In this document: piece by piece, positions 1-9,570 of the stretch
Numbering within the stretch: the first letter of the stretch is position 1
Layout of the letters: each line of letters begins with the position of its first letter
NCBI RefSeq assembly: GCF_024919275.1
Contig: NZ_JANWGH010000003.1
Span: 657,677-721,676, forward strand
Origin: Algoriphagus limi
GTDB lineage: Bacteria; Bacteroidota; Bacteroidia; Cytophagales; Cyclobacteriaceae
Direction: 5' to 3'
Length of the DNA: 64,000 nucleotides
Translations under genes and position numbers: made by a program
The notes under the pieces: model-generated
What the model was told of the DNA's origin: nothing
The model's database searches: none
Seen by the model: the letters and a program-made list of their open reading frames with translations, nothing else

Positions 1-3000
1 CTGGAGTAATTTCAAAGTCTGCTCCTGTAAAGTTGATTGCGTAATTAGGGCCAGCATTTAAAGTCCCCAGATTTATTGCATAGATACCTACATCTTCTCC
101 AGCAGCTCTGCCTAATGAACCAGTCAGAATATCTTTAGAATCGCCAAACTCAAAACCTTCTATTGTATATGGAAAGCTAGGATCAGCCTCACCGAATACT
201 TTTGACTGGTTAGGAACCGCCTTGATTTCGAGTACTTTAGATGCAATCGTGAAATTTGCTGAAATAAATGTTATCGAATAGTTAGGCCCTGCATCAAGTG
301 TCCCAAGATTAATCGGGTAGCTTCCAATATTTTCACCTGCTGATCTATTTAATGTGCCTGTCAGGATCGCATTTGTATCTGCACCTTGAAAACCAGAAGA
401 AGTAAATGTAAGGACTGGATCGATGTCTCCAAATACCTTACTTTGATTTGGATTGGCAGTAATAAATAGCTCTGCTTTTTTTATGGACGCTTGTAATCCA
501 GATGGGTATATAATCTCATAATTATCTCTGTCTGCACCATCCAAAGTAAGTCCTGTCACAGTGACTGAAATTGCTGTCCCTACTTCTGCTTGCGTAAAAT
601 TCCCGAGGGCAGACCCTGAAACATATACATCATCAGCTCCAATACCAGTCACAACTGCTGTTCCTGATAAATTGGCTAATTTTGTTCCATCATAGACTTT
701 ATCCAAAGCAGACAATCCACTTACTACAAGCGATCTTGGAGATATTGTAGCACTTGCGGTTGGTGAACTATCCAGGTCAAGACTATAACGTTCTGCATCA
801 GTTCCTGAAAGTGTTACATCTATAATTTTAACCAACTTATTTGGCCCGGCATTTTTATCTTCAAACTCAACTTGAATATTACTAATAATAACATCGGTAG
901 CACCTGATTTTAATCCTTCAAGAGCTAAAGAATTAGATGTTAATACAGCACTTTTGCTACCATCATATATCTTGTCTGATACTTCAAAATACCCTGATAT
1001 CGCAAGCAAAGGTTTTTTTATTTCAAAGTTCTCTGTCAAAGAAAACTCTCCTCCCATATAACTATTGTCAATCGCTTGAACCTTCCATTCAAAGGTCTTG
1101 CCCAATGCTTCCTCAGGATAATTCCAGACATATTCCGTTCCAAGCTGAGCATTACCCATTGCAGACAACAGCCTCCAACCATTTGATTCCAAGGCATGTG
1201 GACTGACAATATAATTATTCTGGTCCTTCTCACGTATGTAAACATTGTAGCTCAGTGAGGCCGTTGGTGTTGTATTATCTGTTGAAGGATCCCAAGTCAA
1301 AGTCACGGCTTTTGCTTCTGCATCCACACTAGAAGATAAATTATTTGGTGCAGAAGGAGCCGAATAGCTTACACTGTTCTCAACAGAGTTATTTTTATAT
1401 ATCGAAAAGTAACCTTGACTATTTAAATAATCTAGAGTTATATCCCCTATAACAATATCCAAATCCCCATCGCTGTCAAAATCACCCCAGCTTAAGGGTT
1501 CAGGTTCATACCCCTCAAAGTTTATAATTGAAAAGGATCCCGAATCATTTCGATAAATTCTGCTGATATTAAGGCTTGAATTAAATCCCTTCAGCAAAAT
1601 ATCTAGATCTCCGTCTCCGTCATAATCCCCCCATGCTACTAAAGGAAAGCTTGCGCCTATTAAGCCTGCATGGATATCAATAAAATTGCCCCCATCATTT
1701 CGATAAATACTCGTCGTTTCGACATTATTTGAATTAAAACCAGACAGTAAAACATCCAGATCCCCATCTCCATCGAAATCACCCCAAGCTACAGACGATC
1801 TTCCTCCAACCCCTTCCAAACCAGCATTTATATCTACAAAATTACCCGAATCATTTCGGTAAATTCTACTATACTTAATTAATCCTAAACCAACACCAGA
1901 TATTAATAAGTCTAAATCTCCATCTCCATCATAATCCCCCCAAGCTGCAGAACCAAGATGATTTCCTTCTATTTCTGCGTTTATATCATTGTAATTTCCA
2001 GCATCATTGCGGTATATTTTAGCAATAGGGATGTTGTCAGAATTCCATCCAGATAGAAACAAATCTAGATCGCCGTCTCCATCGTAATCACCCCAAATAG
2101 CGGTAGCTCGCCAAATTCCCTCAAGACCAGCATCTATATCTATAAAACTGCCTTCATCATTGCGATATATCTTGCTGATTGGGATTGAATTTGAATTGAA
2201 TCCTGTCAGCAAAATATCCAGATCTCCATCTCCATCATGATCTCCCCAAGCTAAAGATGAAGATCTAACTCCTTCTAGACCGGCATTGATATTCACAAAA
2301 TTACCCGCATCATTTCGGTAAACCTCGCTAAAAAATTCTATTCCACTTTGAGTTGTAATATTTCCAGTTACCAACATATCCAAGTCTCCATCCATATCGT
2401 AATCACCCCAAGTTGAAGAATTTAAATTTCCTTCAAATGATATTTTTTCGAAATCAGAAGGGGTAACTGCATCAACTAATACTTGACTTGTATTCCCTAC
2501 ATTATTTAAGGTTAGGTTTGCATCAAAATTTGTGGAAATACTTCTTATATATGATCCATTTAGTTTTATTTCTACAATCTCAATACCATCTAGATCTAAG
2601 TCGGCAGGCCCAATGATATAGCGGAAACTAGCACTATTTCTTCCTAGACCTTGATAAAGATACTGGGCTTCAACTAGAGATCCTCCAATATTTAAAACCA
2701 TGGTAGGGCTTGTTCCAGAGCTATTAAAAATATATATATCCTCTGAAAAAATTACTTCAAACCCTAAACCTCTACCAAGAACATAAAGATTAGGGTTTGG
2801 TACATCTACCCTTACAATAGTTGGTGTTTCCTCATCATTCAAAATGGTTACCGTTGCACCGTCCGTAATATCTATATCACCACTCGCAACAATTGTCGGC
2901 ACAAGGTTGCTCATCGAGACAATAACCGATTCATCTGGTTCAGGAGTCGCATCAGCAGTAGGGGTAATGGTAAATGTGTTCATTTCGCCAGCAGCACCTG

Positions 3001-5089
3001 CAAATGTTAGAGTTTGACTATTTAGGGCTACATAGTCATTGTCTGCTGTAGTAGCTGTACCATCAGCTGTACTTACATCAACTGTAAAACCACCATCCAC
3101 AGCATTATCCAAGGTTGCCGTTACAGTAATTGCTCCATCATCTTCATTTCCAGACACGTTAGCAATGGTTACTATAGCTTGATCATCATTGGTAATTGTG
3201 CCTGTACCTGATGCATCTCCTATAACAACCCCTGTGCCTGTTGGATTTGAAAGCTGAAAAATCAGTGTCTCACCAGTCTCTACTGTCTGATCACCACTTA
3301 TGGTAACATCTATTGTTTTGCTTGTTTCACCTGCAGAAAAACTTAATGTTCCACTTGCTGCTGTATAATCAGATCCTGCTATTGCAGTTCCATCTGATGT
3401 AGTATAATCAACAGTTGCCCCTCCTGCAGGAGCTGGACTGCTTAGAGAAACAGTAAACGTGAGTGTAGTAGCACCTGAATTTCCTTCAGATACTGACGGA
3501 TCATTTATGGAAAATTCTGGAGTGATAAAATCTTCATCCGTAATTGTTAAAGTTACTTGCTGGGTACCCACTTCCACCGCATTGGTGGGGGGCGCCATAT
3601 CAATTATGACTGTTTCATCTCCTTCGATCAACCCATCAAATTGGGATGTTATGCGGATACTATCCATTAGTTGTCCTGGAGAAAGAGTTATAGTTGATCC
3701 TGTTATGGAATAATCAGTTCCACCACCAGTTGCAGTTCCTGTAAAACTCAATGGAATGGATATCGTTACTCCCGCTACCGCATTAATTTTCCCTCTTACA
3801 TAAGCTTGGCCTCCGCTTTCATCTGTAATTGGGTTATAAATATTAAGAATTTCCAATGTAGCATTTGGAAGTGGGTCATCATCAGTAATGGTATATGTCT
3901 GTTGTTGTGTTCCACTTTCAATACCATTTGTTACTGTAGAAATATCAATAACAACCGTTTCATTTCCCTCATAGAGTGCATCGGGCACATTTGTTAAATT
4001 AACAGAACCTGTTGTATTGCCGGGGGTAATTGTGATTGATGTACCACTTAAAAAATAATCCACACCACTGCCTGTTGCGGTGCCTGAGAACACAAGGTTT
4101 ACTACAGTATTTGTTCCATAAACATTAGATAGGGTAGCAGAAACTGAAGTAGGAGCTACTGTGCTTTCTGTCCTTGAACTAGGACTCAAGGACAAAATAA
4201 CTGTAGGGATAGGCAATACATTCAAAGTCGCTAGGTAGTTTCCTGTGCTGTAAATAGTACCATCACTGACTTCAAACTGAAAAGATGTACTCGTGCTACC
4301 ATTCTGGATGTACTGGAAGTTTCCGGCATCCAAATCCGCTCTGCTAACCTGATAGTTTACCAACATTTCTTCACCTGCGTCATAGGTGTCGTCATTATCT
4401 GCATCCACATACAAAGTTCCTGCAGATGGAACGGATTCAACTCTAATATTATCTAAAGGGTCTCCATCGGAATCAGAATATCCAAAATCTGAAGTTGAAA
4501 ATGTATAGGTCAAATTTTCAAACGGTCCATTAGACACAGTAAAACTAGAAGCTGTTGGAGGGGTATTAGGTATAGAAGCTGCGCTAATAGTGATTTCATC
4601 TACATTTAGGGTTACATTACTCCCCCCAAAACCACTTAATCTAATTTCATCAATATTGTTAAAATTTGAATTAGCCGAAAGATTTATTTCCGTGTAGGTG
4701 GAACTTGCTGTTGCTGTTACGGAGCCTTGAGATGCGCCATCTTTGTAAGCCGTAATAGTAAATGATCCAGCAAACGAAAAAAACTGTACTCTAAAATTGT
4801 CAAAATCAAATTCGGATCCATCACTACTTCCAATATTAATTGTTGAAGCAGCTTGAACAAATACATTTACATTACTAGGACTATTTGCCCCATTGTGGTT
4901 GATTGCTCCACTTCCTGAACCATTGACAAAGAATGACCAACCCGCTACAACCCCACTCCTTGGTAAAGCACCGAAAGGCGCAATGTTTTGATTTATACCA
5001 TCAAATGTTGTAGTTCCAATTGTAGGTTGGGCTATTAATTTTTGAAAATGAATTGTTATTAAGCAGATAAAAATTATCAGGCTTTTCAT
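1..5089 (-). CDS. Giant secreted mosaic adhesin-like protein, partial (C-terminus beyond the left edge)
   Basis: The frame is open from the ATG at 5089 to the window edge: 1696 codons without a stop, and the C-terminus is missing. An alternative in-frame ATG is at 5104. Residues 1-21 form a signal peptide ending near LIAQP. Read by eye, the order is: an N-terminal beta-rich domain with a GFGGSNVTLNVDE stretch; a cadherin-like segment; four Calx-beta-like domains (about residues 300-755, with TITDDD and TITDED ends); seven FG-GAP/VCBS repeats with D-x-DGDGDLD calcium-loop motifs (about 884-1230); one fibronectin-III-like domain (about 1247-1356); two YDG-type domains (KIYDGSK, KVYDGTK); and two or more MBG-type repeats (NPNQSKVFGD, VPNQSKVFGE). 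Such proteins in Bacteroidota are usually exported, often by type IX secretion, and bind surfaces or glycans. The expected sorting domain would lie outside the window. The function is inferred. Confidence 0.85.
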   Translation of the reverse strand, partial: MKSLIIFICLITIHFQKLIAQPTIGTTTFDGINQNIAPFGALPRSGVVAGWSFFVNGSGSGAINHNGANSPSNVNVFVQAASTINIGSSDGSEFDFDNFRVQFFSFAGSFTITAYKDGASQGSVTATASSTYTEINLSANSNFNNIDEIRLSGFGGSNVTLNVDEITISAASIPNTPPTASSFTVSNGPFENLTYTFSTSDFGYSDSDGDPLDNIRVESVPSAGTLYVDADNDDTYDAGEEMLVNYQVSRADLDAGNFQYIQNGSTSTSFQFEVSDGTIYSTGNYLATLNVLPIPTVILSLSPSSRTESTVAPTSVSATLSNVYGTNTVVNLVFSGTATGSGVDYFLSGTSITITPGNTTGSVNLTNVPDALYEGNETVVIDISTVTNGIESGTQQQTYTITDDDPLPNATLEILNIYNPITDESGGQAYVRGKINAVAGVTISIPLSFTGTATGGGTDYSITGSTITLSPGQLMDSIRITSQFDGLIEGDETVIIDMAPPTNAVEVGTQQVTLTITDEDFITPEFSINDPSVSEGNSGATTLTFTVSLSSPAPAGGATVDYTTSDGTAIAGSDYTAASGTLSFSAGETSKTIDVTISGDQTVETGETLIFQLSNPTGTGVVIGDASGTGTITNDDQAIVTIANVSGNEDDGAITVTATLDNAVDGGFTVDVSTADGTATTADNDYVALNSQTLTFAGAAGEMNTFTITPTADATPEPDESVIVSMSNLVPTIVASGDIDITDGATVTILNDEETPTIVRVDVPNPNLYVLGRGLGFEVIFSEDIYIFNSSGTSPTMVLNIGGSLVEAQYLYQGLGRNSASFRYIIGPADLDLDGIEIVEIKLNGSYIRSISTNFDANLTLNNVGNTSQVLVDAVTPSDFEKISFEGNLNSSTWGDYDMDGDLDMLVTGNITTQSGIEFFSEVYRNDAGNFVNINAGLEGVRSSSLAWGDHDGDGDLDILLTGFNSNSIPISKIYRNDEGSFIDIDAGLEGIWRATAIWGDYDGDGDLDLFLSGWNSDNIPIAKIYRNDAGNYNDINAEIEGNHLGSAAWGDYDGDGDLDLLISGVGLGLIKYSRIYRNDSGNFVDINAGLEGVGGRSSVAWGDFDGDGDLDVLLSGFNSNNVETTSIYRNDGGNFIDIHAGLIGASFPLVAWGDYDGDGDLDILLKGFNSSLNISRIYRNDSGSFSIINFEGYEPEPLSWGDFDSDGDLDIVIGDITLDYLNSQGYFSIYKNNSVENSVSYSAPSAPNNLSSSVDAEAKAVTLTWDPSTDNTTPTASLSYNVYIREKDQNNYIVSPHALESNGWRLLSAMGNAQLGTEYVWNYPEEALGKTFEWKVQAIDNSYMGGEFSLTENFEIKKPLLAISGYFEVSDKIYDGSKSAVLTSNSLALEGLKSGATDVIISNIQVEFEDKNAGPNKLVKIIDVTLSGTDAERYSLDLDSSPTASATISPRSLVVSGLSALDKVYDGTKLANLSGTAVVTGIGADDVYVSGSALGNFTQAEVGTAISVTVTGLTLDGADRDNYEIIYPSGLQASIKKAELFITANPNQSKVFGDIDPVLTFTSSGFQGADTNAILTGTLNRSAGENIGSYPINLGTLDAGPNYSITFISANFTIASKVLEIKAVPNQSKVFGEADPSFPYTIEGFEFGDSKDILTGSLGRAAGEDVGIYAINLGTLNAGPNYAINFTGADFEITP

Positions 5090-5451
5090 AAAAACTTCCT
5101 TCATGAGTGTGGAGTTTATTCCTTTATTAAATTCTAGAATAGTTTAAAAATTGAGGTAGTAATTCTACAATATAATAGTAATACAATAGGAAATTAAGTA
5201 AATGCAATTTTTTTCAAAAAAAATTTTATCCCTGAATTCAAAAAATGCAGTTTTTCAAAACAAAGAAAACCCTATAAAAAAAGCCGATCATTTCTGATCG
5301 GCTTCTAAGAAGGTGGAACAGGACTCGAGCATTTATCTATGTCTAAAGAAACTTCTATTCAAATTGAAATAAACGGAATTGAAATTAGGCGTCTATGTTG
5401 GCTTTCGATAGATAGCTTCAAATGTTAACTTTTGTAAACATGAAATTTGGT
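5090..5451. other. Intergenic stretch between adhesin start and recombinase stop
   Basis: This 360-bp stretch holds the AT-rich leader of the adhesin gene (5090-5278), the minus-strand terminator and tRNA-3'-end-like sequence described separately, and about 110 bp (5340-5451) in which I see nothing recognisable. No convincing coding region on either strand. Confidence 0.6.
5279..5308 (-). terminator. Intrinsic terminator, minus strand
   Basis: GCCGATCA pairs with TGATCGGC around a short loop, and on the minus strand the stem is followed by seven T. It lies 144 bp downstream of the recombinase stop, so it could end that transcript. The bases just to its right (5309-5335) read on the minus strand as CTCGAGTCCTGTTCCACCTT, which resembles the T-arm and acceptor end of a tRNA. 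No complete tRNA could be built around it. Confidence 0.7.
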
Positions 5452-6783
5452 TCAAACAACCTTCATTAACTCGGTTTTGCCCCAAATCCGCTCCATTTCA
5501 CTAATACTATGGGATCTGCTTAGGTTGACATAGCGTTTGAAACTGGCGTATGACTCATGACCTGACCATTTCATAACTGTTTCAACTGATGCGCCACGTT
5601 CAAGGGACAGGGTGCAGAATGTTTTGCGCCCGGTATGGGATGAAATAAGCTGATGTTTTGGGTAAATATTAACTATTGGTTCAGATCCTCGATACCTTAT
5701 AATCTCGATAGGTTCATTGATTTTGGCTACTTCACAAACCTCCCGGATATACTTTGAAAGTTTTTGGTTTGAAATTTTTGGAAGGGGTTCAGCCATATCT
5801 TGGTATTTCTCAAGGATAGCGATTGATTCTGGGTTCAATGGGATCTCCCATGGTTTATTTCCTTTCTTCATGGTTAACCGTATGGTATTTCCTTTGATGT
5901 GTTCTCGTTTAAACTGGGCATAGTCGGAGTACCGCATACTAGTTGCACAGAGGAAAATAAAAATATCTCTAGCCTTAATATGTCTTCTCACACCCTTTAA
6001 ATCTGCTTCTTTCAAAAGCTTGAATTCTCGCTCAGTCAATGTGATAACTTCCAGCTTTTGCCGCTTTATAGTGAAGTCTCGGTATGATTGATTCATTTCA
6101 ATCCCATGTTTCCTAGCATAGTTCAAAAGCGTCTTTAGGGTGCTTAGCTGCTTTGCAATAGTGTTGTTATTGATGGTTGTTCGTTCTTCTATCAAGAAGC
6201 TTTGAAACTCTTCAAAAAAACTTAAGCCTATTGATTCAAATTCTACTTTTGATCTAGACCATTCTTCGTAAGCTACCAAGTGGTTTTTTAACTGAGAATA
6301 AACACAAAGACTCCTTTTTGCTCTACTTGCTCGGTTCCGTTCGATATATGTATCAATAAATTCAGGAACAGTTGGTGGTTTTTGAATTTGATTTTCAGTG
6401 GATTTTATCCCGGTAGAAGGACACTCAGCCAAGTATGTGTTATAAATGTCATCTACGGTGTATAGTTGGTCATTTAATCGAAATCTTGTTTCAATGAAGT
6501 TTAGCCTTGACTGCATTTTGTCTAGCAGACTGTTTATTTGATCCACATCCGATCCCATTAGAAGGTCGGTATGTTTCAGTCCAAGTTTTAATTTGGAATG
6601 TTGCGTTTTGCTAATGTGTATCGCTCTCTGAGTAGAATTATCCCAATTGACTGGGTGGAGGCTTTTTTCCACAGAAATTCTTTTTCTCTTCTGAGAAACC
6701 GAAATCATACAGGAAATAGGTGCTTTGCCCTCTTGATTCAATTTATCCTTTCGTATTTCAAAACGCATTGAAAGTTTTGCCAT
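5452..6783 (-). CDS. Tyrosine-type site-specific recombinase (integrase)
   Basis: This 443-residue protein has the layout of the Bacteroidota mobile-element integrases: an N-terminal arm-binding domain (about 1-110), a SAM-like core-binding domain (about 125-235) and a C-terminal catalytic domain. The catalytic set is complete: R284 (in SMRYSDY), the lysine at 306/307 in the beta-hairpin, H383xxR386 (SHTGR), H409 (SGHES) and the nucleophile Y418 (FKRYVN). It should therefore be active in DNA strand exchange. Its start lies 174 bp from a tRNA-Ser-like 3' end at 6957-6980, a typical att position for this family. No excisionase, mobilisation or phage gene is next to it, so it is either a solitary remnant or the int gene of an island extending left past the window edge. 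Confidence 0.93.
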   Translation of the reverse strand: MAKLSMRFEIRKDKLNQEGKAPISCMISVSQKRKRISVEKSLHPVNWDNSTQRAIHISKTQHSKLKLGLKHTDLLMGSDVDQINSLLDKMQSRLNFIETRFRLNDQLYTVDDIYNTYLAECPSTGIKSTENQIQKPPTVPEFIDTYIERNRASRAKRSLCVYSQLKNHLVAYEEWSRSKVEFESIGLSFFEEFQSFLIEERTTINNNTIAKQLSTLKTLLNYARKHGIEMNQSYRDFTIKRQKLEVITLTEREFKLLKEADLKGVRRHIKARDIFIFLCATSMRYSDYAQFKREHIKGNTIRLTMKKGNKPWEIPLNPESIAILEKYQDMAEPLPKISNQKLSKYIREVCEVAKINEPIEIIRYRGSEPIVNIYPKHQLISSHTGRKTFCTLSLERGASVETVMKWSGHESYASFKRYVNLSRSHSISEMERIWGKTELMKVV

Positions 6784-6956
6784 TTACCCCTGATTTTGTT
6801 GTTGATTACACAAGGTAATCTAATAAAATGGGGTGTGCAATGGGGTGTTAAAAATTGATATTTAGGTTTATTCTGCTTTACCCAAGTTTCAAAAAATATT
6901 TCAAAATAGGCTAAAAACAATCATTTTGGAGCAATTTCAGTAAATTTAAATAAAAT

Positions 6957-6980
6957 AGGTTTGAATCCCTTCCTCTCTGC
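6957..6980 (+). other. tRNA-Ser-like 3' end, probable attachment site (copy 1)
   Basis: The plus strand reads GGTTTGAATCCCTTCCTCTC and then TGC, which matches the T-arm and acceptor 3' half of a class II (serine-like) tRNA with a GCAGAGAGG acceptor. No 5' half lies upstream, so this is a fragment. The last 17 bases, AATCCCTTCCTCTCTGC, recur exactly at 7118-7134, and both copies are followed at once by a terminator hairpin. tRNA 3' ends are common targets of tyrosine recombinases, and one is encoded 174 bp away. The attachment role is inferred. Confidence 0.55.
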
Positions 6981-6982
6981 GA

Positions 6983-7014
6983 AAACCGACTTTAGAGATA
7001 GAGTCGGTTTTTTT
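6983..7014 (+). terminator. Intrinsic terminator after the tRNA-like fragment
   Basis: AACCGACT pairs with AGTCGGTT around a short loop and is followed by a run of seven T on the plus strand. It sits 2 bp after the tRNA-Ser-like 3' end, as expected for the terminator of a former tRNA gene. Confidence 0.75.
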
Positions 7015-7116
7015 GTTTAATACTCAAAATTAAAAATATGGGATGAGAAACCTCGGGTTCGAAATCGACCAAAGGGAGATTCGCGAGGGGCTGTGCGGCA
7101 TGCCTGCGCCTACGAG

Positions 7117-7134
7117 CAATCCCTTCCTCTCTGC
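7117..7134 (+). other. tRNA-Ser-like 3' end, second copy of the putative att core
   Basis: AATCCCTTCCTCTCTGC at 7118-7134 repeats the 3' end of copy 1 exactly, 154 bp further right. The 100 bp between the copies hold no tRNA body and no convincing gene. The pair looks like scars of one or more integration events at a tRNA-Ser gene whose intact copy is not in the window. Confidence 0.5.
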
Positions 7135-7138
7135 ATAA

Positions 7139-7171
7139 AAAAGCCAATCTTTGTATAAGATTGGCTTTTTG
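7139..7171. terminator. Bidirectional terminator hairpin
   Basis: AAAGCCAATCTT pairs with AAGATTGGCTTT, flanked by A-rich and T-rich sides, so it can act in both directions. It ends 17 bp past the stop of the minus-strand DUF5916 gene and would also follow the tRNA-Ser-like fragment on the plus strand. Confidence 0.75.
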
Positions 7172-7187
7172 CTTTTGCAAGTTTCTA

Positions 7188-9404
7188 TTAAAGATTCAAC
7201 CAATAAGTCATCTTAAAGACAATGGCCCTGGATTTGGAAGGTCCAAACTCGATAAACCCATCGGGGTTCATTTCCGCGAGGTAATTATCCGTGTAAACGA
7301 GGAAAATATCCGATACTGGTGCAAATCGCCACTGTAATCTTGAATTGATGTTTACATTGTCGATTTGACTATTGTATTGGACAAAGGTGGTCCAAAACAA
7401 TTTTTTACTGAAAGTAAAGTCGAATCTAGGACCGATAAGAAACAGGTTGGAATCATTGTAGGGCCTTGGAAGCCGGATTCGATTGAAGGCAAAATCTATG
7501 CTGGTGAAGCCTAGAGGCTGGTATCTCCACTGCACGCTGCCTTCAAGATTGATTCTTGTTCCGTTGAAATATTCCCCAGATCGAGTACTTAGATTAAAGG
7601 AGAGTTTCTTCCGTTCATCTGATTCGTAGCGAGCGATGATCACATCATTCGTGTATTCTGTATTGGCGGGCAAAGGAAGTCCATCCGTTCCACTTGGATC
7701 AAACCCATTGAACAAATACGTGTATTGCCTTCTCAGACGAAATGAAAATCGAGCTGATGACTTCCAAAAAATATCGTAAAGCAGGTTCACATCCCAATCC
7801 AGGAATCCGTAGGTGTCATTTCCCACCATGTCAAAATCAAACCCAGGTCCATGACGCTGAATGCCACCTTGGGAAGGAAAAAAGCTTCGTCGGTAGGTCA
7901 TAGCCAATTGTCGGATGTCCGTTCTACGGACAAAACCCACCTCAGGGGCATAATTCGCGCCAACCGCTTGAGATCGCATTTCTAAGGACCATTGCGGAAC
8001 ACTGTATTGCAGCTCGATCCCTGCCGCAAAAGCACTATCTACAGCTACCTGATTGATATTGCGGTGATAAAAGAACTTCCCGGTAATTCGGTTGTCAGCA
8101 GATGCCAAATTATAATCCACCCCAAAGGTTCTATCCCAGGCATTGTACAAACTGTCAGAATATTCTTCTGGGCTTTGGAATGTTTGTTTGTTGACAAAAA
8201 AGGCAGAAATATTGGAGCGTGCGAAAACCTTTTGCTGAAGAGAAACCATGGAATAGTTGTAGGATGGTAAACTCGCAGCTTGATCATCCGCTACTTGCAT
8301 ACTCAAAATTCCGACTCGCAAATTATCATTGGCTTTTCCACTCACTCTCGCACCAAAGGGGATAGCGGATTCAATATTTTGACCGGTGCTTTCATCCCGA
8401 GAAACACCTATTCTTCTACTGAAAAAAGGTCGTGTACCTCTATTTCCATAATTTGAAAAGAGGTCGGCATTTTCAAGGAAAAACTGTCGTCTTTCCGGAA
8501 AGAAGATTTCAAAACGATCTAGATTGGTGACCTGTTGGTCAACTTCTACTTGGGAAAAATCAGGGTTGACAGTTAAGTCTAAGTTCAGACCGGGAGTAAT
8601 CCCATATTTGATATCAAACCCTGCGTTAAAGCCATGGTTGGGTTCCGTATTTGTTTCAAAGTTTCTACCGGAGTTTGCAGAAATGTATGGGATGAAGGAT
8701 AGGTTTTTTCCACTTCTTTTGGTGGGTTCCTCCCAGCTTGCTTCCTTCAAAGCTGCAAGATTAAAGAGAGTGAAATTTCTTGAAATTGGTGCCCAGGTAG
8801 ATCTTTCGGCACTTTCACTATCGATTCGGTAAAAATTAATATTCCAGGAAGTTTGTCCCTCATTGAATCGAAGAGTGTTTAAAGGAATTGCCATTTCGGC
8901 TACCCAATATCCTTTATATTGTTTGGCTTCACCTCTCCACACATTATCCCAATCCAGACTGAAAGAACTTTCACCGGTTCCTCCATTTGCAACCAAACCC
9001 TCTCTTCGAACTCCGAAAGGATTGATTCCGAATGTGAAAGCATTTGTTCTGTCCTGAAATGTGTCGAAAATAACGGTGAAATTATCATTGGCAGCTCCCC
9101 GAAAATCTCTTCGTAAAGAGGGAGTCACATATTCTCTATCTACATTTTCACTATATAAAATACCTAGTACGTATATGTTTTTATCATCAAAAAGAACTTT
9201 TGCCACCGATTGGTTGACCGCCAGGGAGGAGTCAAATGGGAAATATTGCATCCAATTGTAGGCTGAATCTGCCATGCTCCAAGCATCATCAATTACCCCA
9301 TCAATTTCGATTGGGGTATCCACCCTTTTGAAAAGAATGTCCTGGGCATAAAGGCTGCTGATGAGCAAAGTGAACCCAATTAGAAGTAGACTTTTCCTTA
9401 GCAT
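7188..9404 (-). CDS. DUF5916 outer-membrane protein with CBM9-like N-terminal domain
   Basis: A 738-residue exported protein with a signal peptide (about 1-20, ending LYAQD). A CBM9-like beta-sandwich follows (about 25-215), with the hallmark start PIEIDGVIDDAW and the FTFGINPFGVRREG stretch seen in the family. The rest (about 235-738) matches DUF5916, rich in alternating aromatic and polar strands (QYTYLFNGFD, YNSQIDNVNIN) and ending in an aromatic-rich C-terminus (KMTYWLNL) typical of outer-membrane beta-barrels. The family is common in Bacteroidota and has no firm biochemical function; a role in glycan or surface binding is a guess. It is a single-gene unit with a terminator at 7139-7171. 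Confidence 0.88.
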   Translation of the reverse strand: MLRKSLLLIGFTLLISSLYAQDILFKRVDTPIEIDGVIDDAWSMADSAYNWMQYFPFDSSLAVNQSVAKVLFDDKNIYVLGILYSENVDREYVTPSLRRDFRGAANDNFTVIFDTFQDRTNAFTFGINPFGVRREGLVANGGTGESSFSLDWDNVWRGEAKQYKGYWVAEMAIPLNTLRFNEGQTSWNINFYRIDSESAERSTWAPISRNFTLFNLAALKEASWEEPTKRSGKNLSFIPYISANSGRNFETNTEPNHGFNAGFDIKYGITPGLNLDLTVNPDFSQVEVDQQVTNLDRFEIFFPERRQFFLENADLFSNYGNRGTRPFFSRRIGVSRDESTGQNIESAIPFGARVSGKANDNLRVGILSMQVADDQAASLPSYNYSMVSLQQKVFARSNISAFFVNKQTFQSPEEYSDSLYNAWDRTFGVDYNLASADNRITGKFFYHRNINQVAVDSAFAAGIELQYSVPQWSLEMRSQAVGANYAPEVGFVRRTDIRQLAMTYRRSFFPSQGGIQRHGPGFDFDMVGNDTYGFLDWDVNLLYDIFWKSSARFSFRLRRQYTYLFNGFDPSGTDGLPLPANTEYTNDVIIARYESDERKKLSFNLSTRSGEYFNGTRINLEGSVQWRYQPLGFTSIDFAFNRIRLPRPYNDSNLFLIGPRFDFTFSKKLFWTTFVQYNSQIDNVNINSRLQWRFAPVSDIFLVYTDNYLAEMNPDGFIEFGPSKSRAIVFKMTYWLNL

Positions 9405-9570
9405 AGTGCAAAATTAGGCTTACTCTCCGGGAGTAGAATGGGATTTATATTAGCGGTCTGAAATTGACCAACAGGGAATTAAACCTGGGTTTCCAAAAAG
9501 GGTTTTCTGAATAAGAGTTTTTTATGTAAGCGGGGTTGGTACTATGTTTTGTCCAAAAAAATAAGCTACT

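Larger units (their letters stand above)
6784..7187. other. Intergenic att-like stretch without genes
   Basis: Contains the two tRNA-Ser-like 3' ends and two terminator hairpins listed separately. Positions 6784-6956 are AT-rich and form the leader of the recombinase gene. Positions 7020-7116 are GC-richer than their surroundings, with a partly palindromic GCGGCATGCCTGCGC stretch. I see no gene there. Confidence 0.55.

Noticed and set aside
5309..5340. A complete tRNA on the minus strand ending near 5313
   Set aside because: Only the 3'-end-like segment is present; the T-stem partner, anticodon arm and 5' acceptor are missing.
6738..6920. 60-residue minus-strand frame upstream of the recombinase
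   Set aside because: Overlaps the recombinase start and has no recognisable composition or motif.
7020..7116. A complete tRNA-Ser between the two att-like copies
   Set aside because: No anticodon stem or acceptor 5' strand; the GGGTTCGAAATC match is isolated.
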